Assembly: GCF_050947335.1 (NCBI RefSeq)
Contig: NC_134988.1
Span: forward strand, 8,990,001-9,054,000
DNA from: Megachile rotundata
Lineage: Eukaryota > Arthropoda > Insecta > Hymenoptera > Megachilidae
Reading direction: 5' to 3'
Length of the DNA: 64,000 nt
The notes below the pieces were generated by a model, which ran no database searches, was not told where the DNA came from, and worked only from the letters and a program-made list of their open reading frames with translations. Below, piece after piece: positions 36,801 to 51,800 of the stretch. The translations under genes were made by a program, and so were the position numbers. The number at the start of each line of letters is the position of its first letter. Position 1 is the first letter of the stretch.

Positions 36801-39800
36801 GGTGATTACATATTCTATAGTTGCATTACGTGAAATTGTTAGTGAGCCTTGATTTGATTGAAATATTATTTTACGTTGTTATTTCGTGCAATTTGTACAA
36901 ATTTATGTGGATGAATATACAGGGTGTTCCTCTTAAAAAATGTGTTAATATAAATTTACATAATTCAGTTTACTGTGATACATTTTCTTTTTTGAAGGCT
37001 ATTCTTCATGTTCTAAGGACGTTAAGGTTTTATATTTTTTGTCATGTGACCTTATAACGCATAGAAAAATGAATTATACCTCTAACATAACCTTCAAATA
37101 ATCAGTCGATCAAAGTTGCATGATTTTTTACCTTCAATGTCACTGAAAGGTCATAGTGTTGCATGTCGAATTTATTTTAAAGCAATAGCACGATAAAAGT
37201 GAAATATTCATGAAGAAATGTGGCCTTGAAAAGAAAGTGACCTTGAAAATTCGAAACAGATGAAAATATTAAATAAAAATCAGCGAAAGTAATATTAATA
37301 ATGAATAAATCCATAATAAACGAACCACCTTATACAATAAAAATGAATTACAGATATATTTGCGCATATCGACGGTTCGATTACGAATTTGTACACGTGC
37401 AATGTTAGCAGTTTGCACAAATCGATTCTAGAGCAAGCTGTGCACGTACGCATGATCGACGCAAAGCATTTAAATTGCACGTAATTCAGTAATAAATTAA
37501 CGCGTTGAACCCTCAACCGTATAATTTACGCGCAACAGTTCATTTGCGTTCCACGCTTTTATCGGCAATCAGCGGTTTTAAACGTTAAGGCATAGAAATG
37601 CACAATCAATGAATTATTCTTTCGAATTCGTCGCTTTCACGCGTTAAAATTGCAGGTGAATTCGTTTCAATTGAAATTCAGTGAGAGAATTGAATACCGT
37701 TACAAATATCGGGATCGACAGATAAATCCTTTCACACAGAGGTTTCTATAAAAATGCTTACGTTTGAATTTGCCGCCGATTCTGTACAGGATGGAACAAT
37801 CGACGTTTCTGTATTTTCTGTAGAAATTTTAGGAAATTTTATTATAAAGAGAAATTTAGTTGACTGAGGAAATTATTTCAGCACTGAATTCAACCATGCA
37901 ATGTATTTTATTAAATTTTACAGTATTGTTCTTAATTTAGCTATTTTTAGTTATTTAGTTTGTTTTTTTTTTAAAGGAAAGTATTCTCTTTTTTATATGA
38001 ATTAAAATATGTTAGAAAAGAATGAATTATTCTTGAAGAGAACAAGTTTTAAATTTCGTGCATTTGAATTTGCCGCCACATGTAAACAACATGGCGGAAC
38101 TCAACACTCATCTAAGAGTCCGTAACATTTAATTACAATGAAAAAAGTAGATGATAAACATTCTAAAACAACAATTCAATCATCCAGAATATTTTAAACC
38201 GCTAACTTATCTGAAAATCCTTATAAAATGCCTTATATTAGAAACAAATCGAAATAAAATTAAAAAGTGCAGAAACTATTAAAAACTTAACCTAAAAAAC
38301 TTCTATCCAACAATAACGAAAAATCGAACGCAAAGAATAATATTAAAAAATAATACAACTGTTCTAAAAAGCAAGAAGAACAAAAAATATTTGAAAAAAT
38401 TCGTCGAAGCATTTAAATCGCAAGTTTCTATTAATCCGTGAGGTTGATATAAAAACGACCGAAGCAAAAACGGATAGAATGAAACTGAAATAGAAAGCAA
38501 AGGGTGAAAAAGAAATATCGAAAAAAGGGAAAAGGAGTCGTCGTTAAGGAGACGTATACCTACGTGAAAAGCCTCGCCTAAGAGCTCGACTTGAAGAGTT
38601 CGGTAGAGAAGAGCGACAGTGGAAGAAAGCAAGAGGTTCTGCAAGAAAAAGGGCGAGAAAAAGGGGAAAAGGTAACGAAAGGATTGAAAAGGATCTCGTC
38701 GGAGGCCCTACAAACGCTCTCTGATATCTTGTTTAATTAAGCAGACTCGAAAATACGGCCTGGGCATCTTGTCGCGGTAAGAAACCGACCCATTGTAAAA
38801 CTCAAAGCATCCATTGGATAGTACTCGCCACTAAAGAAACCGCATCACCTTTCTTCAGGGCTAACGAATACCGATACTGGACTTTATGTATCGGTATTTA
38901 CACGTTCTTTAGATCACTGTATACAGCACGATGCTTTATCATTCTGAGTGTTCGGAAAATACTAGGGCTTATTCTATAAACAAGTTCAAAATGTTAAATG
39001 AAATATTTTGACTAATGTTTAAATATTTATTAAACAATGAATATTCATTGTTACGACAACAATTGTTATGACAACAATGTAGAAATATCATAATATTACA
39101 TTGATTACATAGCAACTTCAAGATTAAAGCTGTAACTGTGTGTCCGCCATTTTGCAAGGCACATGGCTACACAAAATGGCTAACTGTCACTTGTAACTAG
39201 TAATGAATTTATGCGACGTATTTGCATGTCACAATGACATAGTTATATCATAAAACAGCATATGTAACATATCAGTTTGAAAGTTGAAGTTAAATGAAGA
39301 TGGTCCTACAAACGTTTGCTAATATTCCTAATACAAAATGGCCGACTTCCATCAAACAAAAAACTTAAAACAAGAACACAGTAAAACTCTATAGCACATC
39401 AACAAATCTGTTAAAGTCTGACAACTATTATAAACATTCTATCAACATCCTTAACACACATAAGTAATAATAACTAATAATAATTAATAATAACTAATAA
39501 TAACTAATTACTAATCATACCAAACAGACTATAGTAACCTATAATGATGAAAACCAGACGAAAGACGTAAAATAACGCTCGTATCAACTTAAAGTACAAA
39601 GTTTAACAACGTGTAAAGGTGCGAAGCAATGTTGAGACGTCTTGTACATACTTCACCGAAAATTTTCCCAAATGCACGTCAATGTCACATCGCCTAATTC
39701 GTCAGACGCTTCGTGAGACATTAACACGGGCTGTCGCGACGCCACGTTGTGGAATCGAGTTTTATTAGGTAGTTACGATATACACACATAGTCCTCGACG

Positions 39801-42800
39801 TGTACGTAGTTTCGGTGACGTTTGCAGGGATTACCCTCATCCCTTTGGTAAATAGAAACCACTGCCACGGTTTAACATCACGTGTCAGCTTCTTCGCTAC
39901 GTATACGCCTTAGGTATGCTGACAATGCCATACTTATTGTTGCTCCCTAACAAAGGAATTCATTGCTGGAAGGACGAGTCATTGCATCTACATGTGACTT
40001 AATACGATCCTTTTGTCATTTAAACGCTATTCTTCCTCTCGATTTTAATTGCAAATTTTGTTCCTGTATTTTTAACTTAATTTGCAGCGTCAGTGTATTT
40101 ACATTTATTGTATAATCGTTTTATATTACTTTAACTTTACTGTTCTATTTTATTTAAGATTTGATGTTCACAATTTTTAAATTATTTAAAATAATTCATT
40201 TACACAGTTCTTGAGCTTCTGAACTTAATTTGCAGCATCAGTATATTCACATTTATTGTATAATCATTTTGCATTACTTTAACTCTACTGTTCTATTTTA
40301 TTTAAGATTTGATGTTCACAATTTTTTAAGTATTTTAAATATTTTATGTACACAGTTCTTGAGCCTCGGAACTTAATTTGCAGCATCAATATATTCACAT
40401 TTATTGTATAATCATTTCGTCTTGCTTTAACTCTACTGTTCTATTTTAGTTAAGATTTGATGTTCACAATTTTTAAATTATTTTAAATATTTCATGTACA
40501 CAGTTCTTGAGCTTCTGAACTTAATATTGATTCAATACAAATATTTTACATTAAACATTTCTTAACTCGTTTAAAGTATTTTACTTTTAAAGTTGACCTA
40601 CGATAAATATTAAACGTTTAAATCTGCAAAATGTATATAAAATGATAATATTTAAAGCTTCTTTTATTAAAAAAAAAAACATAACGTTTAAAATTTATTT
40701 GAAGAATAATAAAATAGAAAGAATGTATAAGGGAAGTGAGGTTGTTTTATATGTGTTCTTTTTTTATTGCAGTATACACTGTTACAATTATTTGAATATT
40801 GTTGTATTTGTTCTTCCCTGAGATGTTTGTCCATGCCAATTCCATACCGGAAGACAAATTTTCCGCTTAAGATCGTCCCTCCAGAAGGATGCTCTTTGTA
40901 AATACTTGGAACGCTTCAAGTTACATAGCCAAAATACTCCAGTTTCTGTCTTAATTATTCGGCTAATGGCTCTCGGAATGTTGACTTTCTTGCTTCGGGC
41001 TTTTTTAAATGTCAACCTAGGGGACGTTTCAATTTAATTAATAAATTTTATGTTTTATAAATTCGCGTCGATTGCGAAAGAATGAGATGGTAAAATTGTA
41101 AGGCGGCGGTATAACAAGATGGCGGAAGTGTATGGTGACATGAGAACAAAATGGCGGAACTGTGAAATAACATAGTTTTTATGTAACTGAGTAGCAAAAA
41201 TTAAATGTAATGGAATAATGAAATAATGAAATATAATAATAAATTGACAGGGTAACGAAGTAACAAAGTAACAATGTACAAAATTAATGAAATAGTGTGA
41301 TAAAATATTAAGTAACAAAATAACGATGTGACAAGTTAATGGAATAAGAAAGTAACAAAATGACTAAGTAATGGAATGATTAAATAAAAAAATGACTGAG
41401 TAACAAAATGACAAAATAATAAAACAACAATATAACAAAATGACGAAATGACGAAACTAGAATATAATAGAATGTCAACCTGACGAAATGACAACCTCAC
41501 AAAATGACAAAATAGCAAAATGACAAAATAACAAAACTACAATATAACAAAATGACAATCTGACAAAATGGTAACCTTACAAAATGGCAACCTTACAAAA
41601 TGACAACCTTACAAAACGACAATCTCACAAAATGACAAAATCACAAAATGACAAAATAACAAAACTACAATATAACAAAATGACTATCTGACAAAATGGT
41701 AACCTTACAAATTGATAACCTCACAAAATGACAAAATCACAAAATGACAAAATCACAAAATGACAACCTCACAAAATGACAAAATAACAAAACTACAATA
41801 TAACAAAATGACTATCTGACAAAATGGTAACCTTACAAATTGACAACCTCACAAAATGACAAAATCACAAAATGACAAAATCACAAAATGACAAAATCAC
41901 AAAATGACAAAATCACAAAATGACAACCCACAAAATGACAAAATAACAAAACTACAATATAACAAAATGACTATCTGACAAAATGGTAACCTTACAAAAT
42001 GGTAACCTTACAAAATGACAACCTCACAAAATGACAACCTCACAAAATGACAACCTCACAAAATGACAACCTCAAAAATGACAACCTGCAAAATTGACAA
42101 AATAACACAACAAAGTAATAAAATAAGGAAATAGAAAAAACAAATTAATGGGTATAAAAGTAGCAATCTATTTGCCTACAAAAATTTTACAAGCATACCA
42201 TAATGTATTAGTTGAATTACTACAAATGATTATAGCTAATATTTATTAACTAAAGAAGCCATAGCTTCTACGTGACTATAGGATTAAGACATGTTATCGT
42301 TTGCCTGTAAACTTTAAGTAACACCGTATTTTCCTGTTTGTTAATGGCAGGTGGATACACCGGACAGTGTACTACAAAGTGGATTGGGACTAGGACCAGA
42401 CATGGGACACACGATTCTACGTTCCATGGTGGATCCACGGGATTACGACCGATTACGGTACCTTCAGATGAACGGTGGACAACCAAACAGTTTCGAGGAA
42501 ACTATACACAGGGTACGTCCAATTGAAAACAAAACATCCTAAACTGTTTGCTCGAAATACTAAAAATACCGCATCCTGAAAATCATAATATGAAATCAAC
42601 ACCGATGAACGATAAAAAGTTTACAAACAACTTGCCGGGAGTTTGAACGGTTAAATTATATTTATATTCGCCGCGTGTACTATCGCTATTGAAAACTTTT
42701 CATGGAAAGTCATAAACAGATTTAGGTCACGGGAGTAAAATTGTTGTTTATTTTCCTAGTTTCGTTCGCGTCAAATTCACGGAATGCCTTAATGAATTTT

Positions 42801-45800
42801 TTTATATTATTTCGGGATTGTTGGTCAGTTTAGTATATATAGGTCTTTTTAATCTCTTTGTATTTTGCAGCTGAAAGTTCAAGAGGCACTGAGGAAGAAG
42901 GAGCGATTTCATAAAGAACACGAGGAGGTGAGTGCAATTTAAAGTTTGAATGCTGCTCTGCAATTTTTTTTTTTTGTTTTAATTTACTAATGAAATTTTA
43001 TTTACGAATATGAAGGGAGATGTGTAAAGTGTGTTTAGGAAAGGATTTAATGAATTGGGGTTATAAGATCGTTCGACCATTCAATTATATGCTTAAGAAA
43101 TTTCTTTTAATTGTGTTAACATAATCGTTATACATATAGGGATCATATAAGAAATACGTATAATATACAGGATGATTCATTTTAACATTTCAATACAGTT
43201 ATCTCTTAAATTATAAAATATTTTTGAAAATTTCAATATAATATTTTTAGGTTATGACATAACCTCAAAAGTTATAGACTACACATGAATTAATTTGTCT
43301 TAATATATTTAGACAACTTAATATATTAAGCTTTCATATAATATTAAAAGCATACAATGTTAATGGCATTCCATTTAAGAAAACTGAAGTTTTTCACTTA
43401 TTGAAAAATAATTCTAATATAAAAAATTGATAGGTTGCTAGTGAAATATAGTACATTTTCAACGTCCATTTTGTAGAATATTGTGCAGAGGAAAATGATG
43501 TGCCTTGTCATAAATAATAGTAATTTAATGTATCACATCAGAAGATACAGGGTGTCTCACAACTAGTGGTCCCTGAAATGGGGGGTAACTGACGTGATTC
43601 TGAATAAGATTTCCCTTTGCAAAAATGCGGTGCGAAGCTTGGTTTTTGAATTATTAAGGAAAAACATGGACCAATCAGAGCGCGAGGATTACCACGCGTT
43701 AGATTCCTATGCTTAGAATTACCATGCGTTGCATTAGTACGCGTTGAACTAATACGCGTTGAATATCCACGCGCTGGATTACTACGCGTTAGATATCCAC
43801 ACGCTGGATTACTACGCGTTAGAGTACCACGCATTAGATTCCTACGCTTAGAATTACCACGCGTTGCATTATTACGTGTTGGATTACTACGCGTTGAATA
43901 TTCACGCGCTAAATTACTACGCGTTAGATATCCACACGCTGTATTACTACGCGTTGTATTACTTCGCGTAGGATTACCACGCGTTGCATTACTACGCGTT
44001 GGATTACCACGCGCTGGATTACTACGCGTTAGATATCCACACACTGGATTACTACGCATTAGATTTCTACGCTTAGAATTACCATGCGTTGCATTAGTAC
44101 GCGTTGAACTAATATGCGTTGAATATCCACGCGCTGGATTACTACGCGTTAGATATCCACACGCTGGATTACTACGCGTTAGAGTACCACGTATTAGATT
44201 CCTACGCTTAGAATTACCACGCGTTGCATTAGTACGCGTTGAACTAATATGCGTTGAATATCCACGCGCTGGATTACTACGCGTTAGATATCCACACGCT
44301 GGATTACTACGCGTTAGAGTACCACGCATTAGATTCCTACGCTTAGAATTACCACGCGTTGCATTATTACGCGTTGGATTACTACGCGTTGAATATATAC
44401 GCGCTAGATTACTACGTGTTAGATATCCACACGCTGGATTACTACGCGTTAGAGTACCACGCATTAGATTCCTACGCTTAGAATTACCACGCGTTGCATT
44501 AGTACGCGTTGAACTAATATGCGTTGAATATCCACGCGCTGAATTACTACGCGTTAGATATCCACACGCTGTATTATTACGCGTTAGAGTACCACGCATT
44601 AGATTCCTACGCTTAGAATTACCACGCGTTGCATTATTACGCGTTGGATTACTACGCGTTGAATATATACGCGCTAGATTACTACGCGTTGGATATCCAC
44701 ACGCTGTATTACTACGCGTTGGATTACTGCGTGTAGGATTACCACGCGTTGCATTATCACGCATTGCATTACTACGCGTTAGATTACCACGCGTTGGATA
44801 ACTACGCGTTATCCGAAGCTCCCGCTCTCGCGTCTGCGCATACGTAATCCTCGCGCTCTGATTGGTCCTTGTTTTTCCTTAATAATTTAAGAACGGAGCT
44901 TCATACCCCATTTTCGCAAAGGGAAATCTTATTCAGAATCACGTCAGCAACCCCTCATTTCACGGACCTACACTAATTGTGAGACACCCTGTAACAATAT
45001 TTTCTAGGATGAAGGTATACCTACTGCAATATTTTCTAGGATGAAAGTTCATCTAGTGCAATATTTCTTAGGATAACTGTATACCTAGTAGCAATATTTC
45101 CTAGGATGAACGTATACCTAGTACAATATTTCCTAGGATAATAGAGCTAATACAATAATTCCTATACTAACAATACACCTAATGCAAAAATTCCTAAAAT
45201 AGTGATATACCTAATACAAAAATTCCTACTCTAACAATACATCTAATACAAAAATTCCTAAACTAACAATACACCTAATACAAAAATTCCTACTCTAACA
45301 ACACATCTAATCAAATAATTCCTAAACTAACCATCCACCTAATACAAAAACTCCTAAACTAACAATCCATCTAATACAATAATTCCCAAAATAACGACCT
45401 GCCCACCACAATATTTCGTAGTATAGTGTTTCACAGCATAACAGCAAAGCTAGTATAATATACCACGAATTGAAACGCCCCCACCGAAAGAAATCGATAA
45501 AAAGAAAAGCGCTTAAAGGAAAAACAAGCGAAGGCGGGAGTACATTTCGCTGGCAGCGATGCCATACGACTGCAGATAAAAAATTCACGGCATAACATGG
45601 CTGTACACATTAACGATTATGATGATATCGGTAGCGATCTCGCTGTTTTGCATAATAAGAAGTATCGCTCAAGACACATAGAGCAGCGTAGTGCCTCAAT
45701 TTAAGAAATGCTCGAAAAAGACGGAAGAACGAGTGCACAAGATGAGAGTTCGCACACATGCAAATTTCTTGCTGCGAGAATTTCGTCGAACATCGGATTG

Positions 45801-48800
45801 GAGGGTTGGAAAGCAGGGGGAGCATTGTATCGGATAAAACCATTGGCTTCCAGAGCTAATATTGGTTGAACGACGAGAGCAGGGTTGTCGATGATCCAGG
45901 GAACGCGCTACGGAATTGAAGGAGGGAAATAAATGAGCTGCTGCACGGATTGGTTTGATCGTGATAGGCTCCTTTAGGATAAAAGGAAATTATACCAAGA
46001 ATTATTTAAATACCCTACGTTGGGCTACGTGAACTTTTGCTCAAGCACGTTTCTGCATAATTTTTTAACCCTGCATTCTTTTATTTATTTTATCAATTTT
46101 CACGATTTTGTAATTATTTTGTTTTTATGGTTTCTTGCAAGCTTGCAAATTCATAAATTTCTAAATTTTTCAAAGTTATCTAATTTCTTAGACACCTTCA
46201 AATCCCTAGATCTGCAGATTCATAAATTCGTAAATTTCGCCGTTTCCTAATATCTACGTTCACTAATCCCTATATCCTTTAAGTCTTAGCATCCCCAAAT
46301 CTCTACAGCTCTCAATCACTACATCCCTAAATTCCTAGATCCTAATTTCCTACATCCCCAAATTCCTAAATTCTGAAATTTCATCATTTTCTAATTTCTA
46401 CATTCCCAAATCCCTACATCCCCAAATTTCTACAGCCCCAAATCCCTACATGCCCAAATCACTATATCCCCAAATCCCAAAATCCTCAAAATCCCCAAAA
46501 TTCCTAAAATCTCCAAATCCCAAAATCCCCATATCCCAAAATCCCCACATCCCAAAATCCCCACATCCCAAAATCCCCACATCCCAAAATCCCCACATCC
46601 CAAAATCCCCACATCCCAAAATCCCCACATCCCAAAATCCCCATATCTCAAAATCCCCATATCTCAAAATCCCCATATCCCAAAATCCCCACATCTCAAA
46701 ATCCCAAAATTCCCAAATCCCAAAATCCCCATATCCCCAAATCCCCACATCCCAAAATCCCCACATCCCAAAATCCCCACATCCCAAAATCCCCACATCC
46801 CAAAATCCCCACATCCCAAAATCCCCACATCCCAAAATCCCCACATCCCAAAATCCCCACATCCCAAAATCCCCACATCCCAAAATCCCTATATCCCTAA
46901 AAAATCTCGTATAATTTACGGCACCGCTATATCCGAACCGGCAGCATACGAGCAGAGAATTATCCGTTGTTTCAAACTAAACTAAAAGCAAAGTCTGAAT
47001 GTTAATCACTCGAAACTGACGTTCATATGCGAGAAAAGCATAGCCTTTCAGGGAATTTAAAGGGAGCGAAAGGGATCTCCCAGAAATTGACCGAAACTGC
47101 TTGCTCTTGGCCGTAGGCTAGTCAGACAGGCAGAAAAAGACAGGAAGAAATAAAGCGGAGAGTTTCCTTTGAGGCTGCGAGCAATATGGAAATAAAGGTC
47201 GGTATCCGTGTAAAAGTTTTAGTGTCACTTCTACCTCTGTGGGTTTACTGCTCCCTAGGGACAACCCCCCTTTTTCTTTCCACCGTGTTCCCCGCCTTCT
47301 ATTTTCTCCGCCAAACGGTTGACTTCTACTTTGCTGCACGAGAAACTGCGGGATAATCCCGTGGACGACCACCTCGTCATCGTCCCTTTCTTCTTTTTTT
47401 TTTACCTCTTTGGGACACATACGATTAATATAATGTTGTGTACGCACGGTTTATGTTATTATAAGTATTAACTATATTTCAAGGATAAAACCCACGTATA
47501 ATGCACCCTCGCTACAAAATTAAAAGTGATGACGAAAAATTAAAAAATTTTTAAACATTTTATGTATACGTTAGTCTTGATGAACGGTTTGAACAGTCTG
47601 AACAATCTGAACAATATGAACAATATACACAATCTATAAAACTTGAACAATCTGAACGGACTCATTATCTGAACAATATGAAAAATATGAAAAATATGAT
47701 CAGTATGAACAATATGAACAATATGAACAATATGAAAAATATGAAAAATATGATCAATATGAACAATATGAACAATATGAACAATATGAACAATATGAAC
47801 AATATGAACAATATGAACAATATGAACAATATGAACAATATGAACAATATGAACAACTTAAACAACTTGAACAATTTGAACAATTTGAACAATTTGGATA
47901 ATTTGAATAACTTGAACAATCTGAACGACTTGAACAATTTGAATAAATTGAATAATTTGAACAACTTGAATAACATGAACAACTTGAACCACTTGAACAA
48001 CTTGAACAATCTGATCAATCTAAAGAATCTTGAAAGTATTTAAAATTTGTAAAATTTGAAGAATTTGAAACACTTGAAAAACTTGAAAAACTTACAAAAC
48101 TTGAAGAACTGAAAAAAACTTGAGGAACTTGAGAACTAGAAGGATTTGAACAGTCATAAGAGTCAGAAGACTAAAAAGTGAATAATCTATAAGTAACGCA
48201 ATATTTGATCAAACGAAAGTAAACTTTTGATCGCATTATGAAATGAACGTCCATTCACCATGCCGTTATTGTTCTGTTTCAGATACTAAGGGACATCCGG
48301 CAAGGTTTAATGCAACTCGGACGGGACGGGCGAGGTCACCTCCCTGGAGGTGAGTACATCAAGTAGTGTAACCTCTAACAGTTAACTACAGTCTAGCTAG
48401 TTGTCGCCTTGTCTCTCCGCAATCTATATCCATCCTCCTTCGACCAACCACATCCTCTACTTAATGCTGTCCCTGTGTGAGTCTATGTGGTATATCTACC
48501 TTGAACAAAACGTGCACGTGCCATCCAGACCCCGAGAATCGACTCCCAAATGCCTGACAGTTTCGTACGTTTCTTCGCGCCCTCCAGGGACTCATTTCGA
48601 ACGTTCGTCCTCTGATGGTTTCCCTCGTAGTTTTTTCACGAAATCTCATTCCCTGGGAACGGAATTACCCTGCGTTCTTTAAACGGTTTGAAATATTTAG
48701 AGATGTACCATTTGTCTGTCGTTAAGCTTACGGCGGAATTGCGGGGACTATAAGAACGGTATTAGTTGTAGTTTCAGTCAGGACGTATCAGATTCGAAAA

Positions 48801-51800
48801 GGATCGAATAAAGTGTCAGGAGAGATGTGTCGGGCGCCCTTTAAATTTCGTATTAGCGATTTATCACTGAGTCAGCGCTTTTATTTGCGATTGCGTCGTT
48901 CCGAAAAGCAGTAGCTTTTCTACGAAGCCCCTTCTATATTCTGGCTAATCTTGTTATCGTCAACACCCGTTGACTGCTTTCTCCATGGCTCCCATTCCCG
49001 GTCCCTTCGTTTCTTCTCGCGCCCACACGCGTCTGCCTGATCCTCGGTCTTTCGCACCAACGATACTCGAGGTCTTCTCTCACGTCTCAGATTACCTTGC
49101 ATTAAGCCTAGTTTACATTGCTGCGCTATATTATCACGTTCAAACCCGAACTTGTTTATAGACAATTTAACATACCTTTCATGGATACAAATTTTTCGTT
49201 CTTTGCCAGTTATTTATTACCTGTATCAAATGTAAGTGAACGTTCGATAAATGGTCGTTTGATAAATAGCCGTTAAGAGCACCCCGCTCACGCATGCATT
49301 TATGCTACTCTCGGTCGGATAGAACATTTTAATTCATATAATATCGTTTAATTTCCTTATTTTTGATCAGCATTGTTACAGCATTGTATTTCCAAATATC
49401 CATTTTTATTTTCAAATATTTTCTACCAAATTCGTTTATTTATGTTTGATAACCAGTGTCTATTGGTTTCTGTAAACACACTAATATTGTAAGTAATGAT
49501 AGTTATGAAGAAGGAATTGTTGTGTTGCAGATGACACGTACATGTACGACGAAGACGCACGTTGCGGAGGAGGCATAGGTCCAGGTCCTGGAGGTCAACA
49601 TTGGTATGACGAGCCTCCGTATGAATCAGACCCTGAAGATTTCCTTATGGGAGCGAGTGGTGGCCCAGTGCCAACTGCGACTATTCAAAATGGAAGGTGA
49701 TACAATGATATATTACTAGGAGATGATACGTAATGATAACTTGAAGATAACATACAGGGTGTTTCACTAGTTCTGTGATATTGCAATATTTGTATTTTTA
49801 ACGACACACGACAATATCAAGGAAATTAATTATTTTGTTGGAAAAGACAAATATTATGGTGGACAAAAACTTTTACACAAAGTCTTCGTTCTTTACATTT
49901 TCATAATTTTCACATATCTCAAGGTTATATTTTTGAGAAAACTTGAAGTCATTTTTTAGAACGATAATTTTAGAACTAGATCACTTGTATCGTCATGATA
50001 TAATAACTGAGATCAAAATCGATCTAGTAACCTATAATTTTATGACCTCGTAATCTTGAAGTAAAATTTCGAAATGTTTGACAACAAATGCAAATGATGA
50101 TAATTAAAATTATTAAGAATCTTCAATAATAAAAAAAGTCTTCTTAAAAATCTTGTTAATTACCAAAACATTGCTAGTTTTAGTATCACGCTATAGTGAA
50201 CGTATTCCTTTTTGGTATGGCAATTTAGCAGAGGCCTGCGGTCGAAGATGTTCCTCTAAACTCTAAACGCTTGAATGCCCAATTCCCCTGATCTTTCTGA
50301 ATATTTGACTGCACAGATCTCAGCAGCGCGTCTGAAATTTCGTTGGCATTCATCTAATACCACCAACATATCAACGGGATCGTTGAATGTATTCTTACTT
50401 GAAACTTCCTCAAAATGAATTTGCAGAATACCAAAAGTCTGACGATAACTTTGTTAATTACACTTCCAATATTAGCTTGTAACAATTAATAAATTTAAAT
50501 ATGTTTATGTTGTGTTCATTTCGATGAACACTGCTTTGTTTTAATGATACTAATACAAAATAACGAAAATGTTTTGTGGAAGAATTACTGAAACACCCTG
50601 TATAATAATAACATAGTAGACACATAGGTATCCTAAGAAAAATAAAAATGAAGAGAAATAATGTTCCATGAGTTCTCATAAGTTTCATAACTGGCTTATA
50701 AACATTTGTTAATAACACTTGTATTATTATTATTTCTAAATTACAAAGTAGACTCTCGTTATATTGCAATGGGCGGAGGTGTAAGAGCAGAAGACTTCGA
50801 CTTGACTGTCAGAGTTTTATCGATAGTCTACTAAACGACTAATACATCAAAATGGCGGAAGAGCATCTCTACTATGCATCTATAAAAGCCTATAAAAGTC
50901 TCTCAACAAGCAGTAATAGCAATATAATAAGAGTCCATGTACATTAAATTTTACAGTCTTCGACAACTGAAAATTGTGTACATAAACTACTTTCAATCCC
51001 AATATTTGAACATTTTTCGTAACAGTGTTGACAATCATGGTTAAACCGGTATTTCAGAGTATGTTTCACGTTAAATCTGCGGCCAGAAAACAGAGGGGAA
51101 GGTATTATTTCGCTGCGAACAGCCGGGGACATCAGCCTTCCGCGTGATCGATCCAGAAAAGGAGCTACCTCGACGATGCGAGGACTTATTGTACCTCAAG
51201 GTCACAATAATCCACCGACTATCATACCGCTTACACATTCTAGAGCCTCTCGAGAAAGCGGGGATTACGCGAGCAGTGATGTCCAGGTAAGTTCAACCAT
51301 AAATCTACCGTCGAGAAAGAGATCAGACGTGTCCTTATCGGTACTGATAAGTGATGCGAACACTGACAGCTACTTTCTGGTTTAAGATGTTACACCTGAA
51401 TGTCTTCGTGGTTAAATCTTGTTAATGCTCGTTGTAAGAACACTTTAGGTTTACACCACAAACTTGTAATCTATTATTTCAGAATTTTCGGGTGAATCCA
51501 ATTACAATAAATATGACACACATGGTGCGTCATTCAGAAATTATTATTTAAGATATACTGTGCCGCACATAATGCGTCGTTACATAACTACAAAAAATTA
51601 ATAATAACACACTAGACGTGTGCAAGACGCACCTGGTGCGTCATTAAATAGTCATCTACGAAGACGCACTTGGTGCGTCATTAGTCATCTACCAAGACGC
51701 ACCTGATGCGTCATTAAAGTAGTCATTTGAAAGGACGCACCTGGTGCGTCATCAAGTAATCATCCACACAGTCGCACCAGATGCGTCATCAAAGTAGTCA

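Larger units (their letters stand above)
21844..42350 (+). other. 20.5-kb intron of the SASH1-like gene
   Basis: GTAAGT at the 5' end, GGCAG at the 3' end. It holds tandem repeats at 24.1, 27.6, 30.1, 40.1 and 41.2 kb, a TTAA MITE, a mariner remnant and a CpG-rich patch (32.65-33.06 kb). Stretches not listed separately (for example 21.9-24.1, 28.9-30.1, 36-40 kb) show no recognisable feature. Alternative first exons could be hidden here. Confidence 0.7.
42928..48282 (+). other. 5.4-kb intron of the SASH1-like gene
   Basis: Contains the inverted-repeat/minisatellite element (43548-44991), three further arrays, and non-repetitive DNA at 45.4-46.1 and 46.9-47.5 kb with no recognised gene. Confidence 0.8.

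Noticed and set aside
43538..44764. 408-codon minus-strand frame
   Set aside because: Produced by the 15-bp array in copy A; the repeat pentapeptide is dictated by the DNA unit and the frame runs into the terminal arm.
46430..46914. Gly/Trp-rich and Pro/His-rich frames of 145-154 codons
   Set aside because: By-products of the 16-bp repeat; mirrored on both strands.
47665..48043. (MNN)n and (LFI)n frames of about 120 codons
   Set aside because: By-products of the 9-bp AACAATATG repeat.
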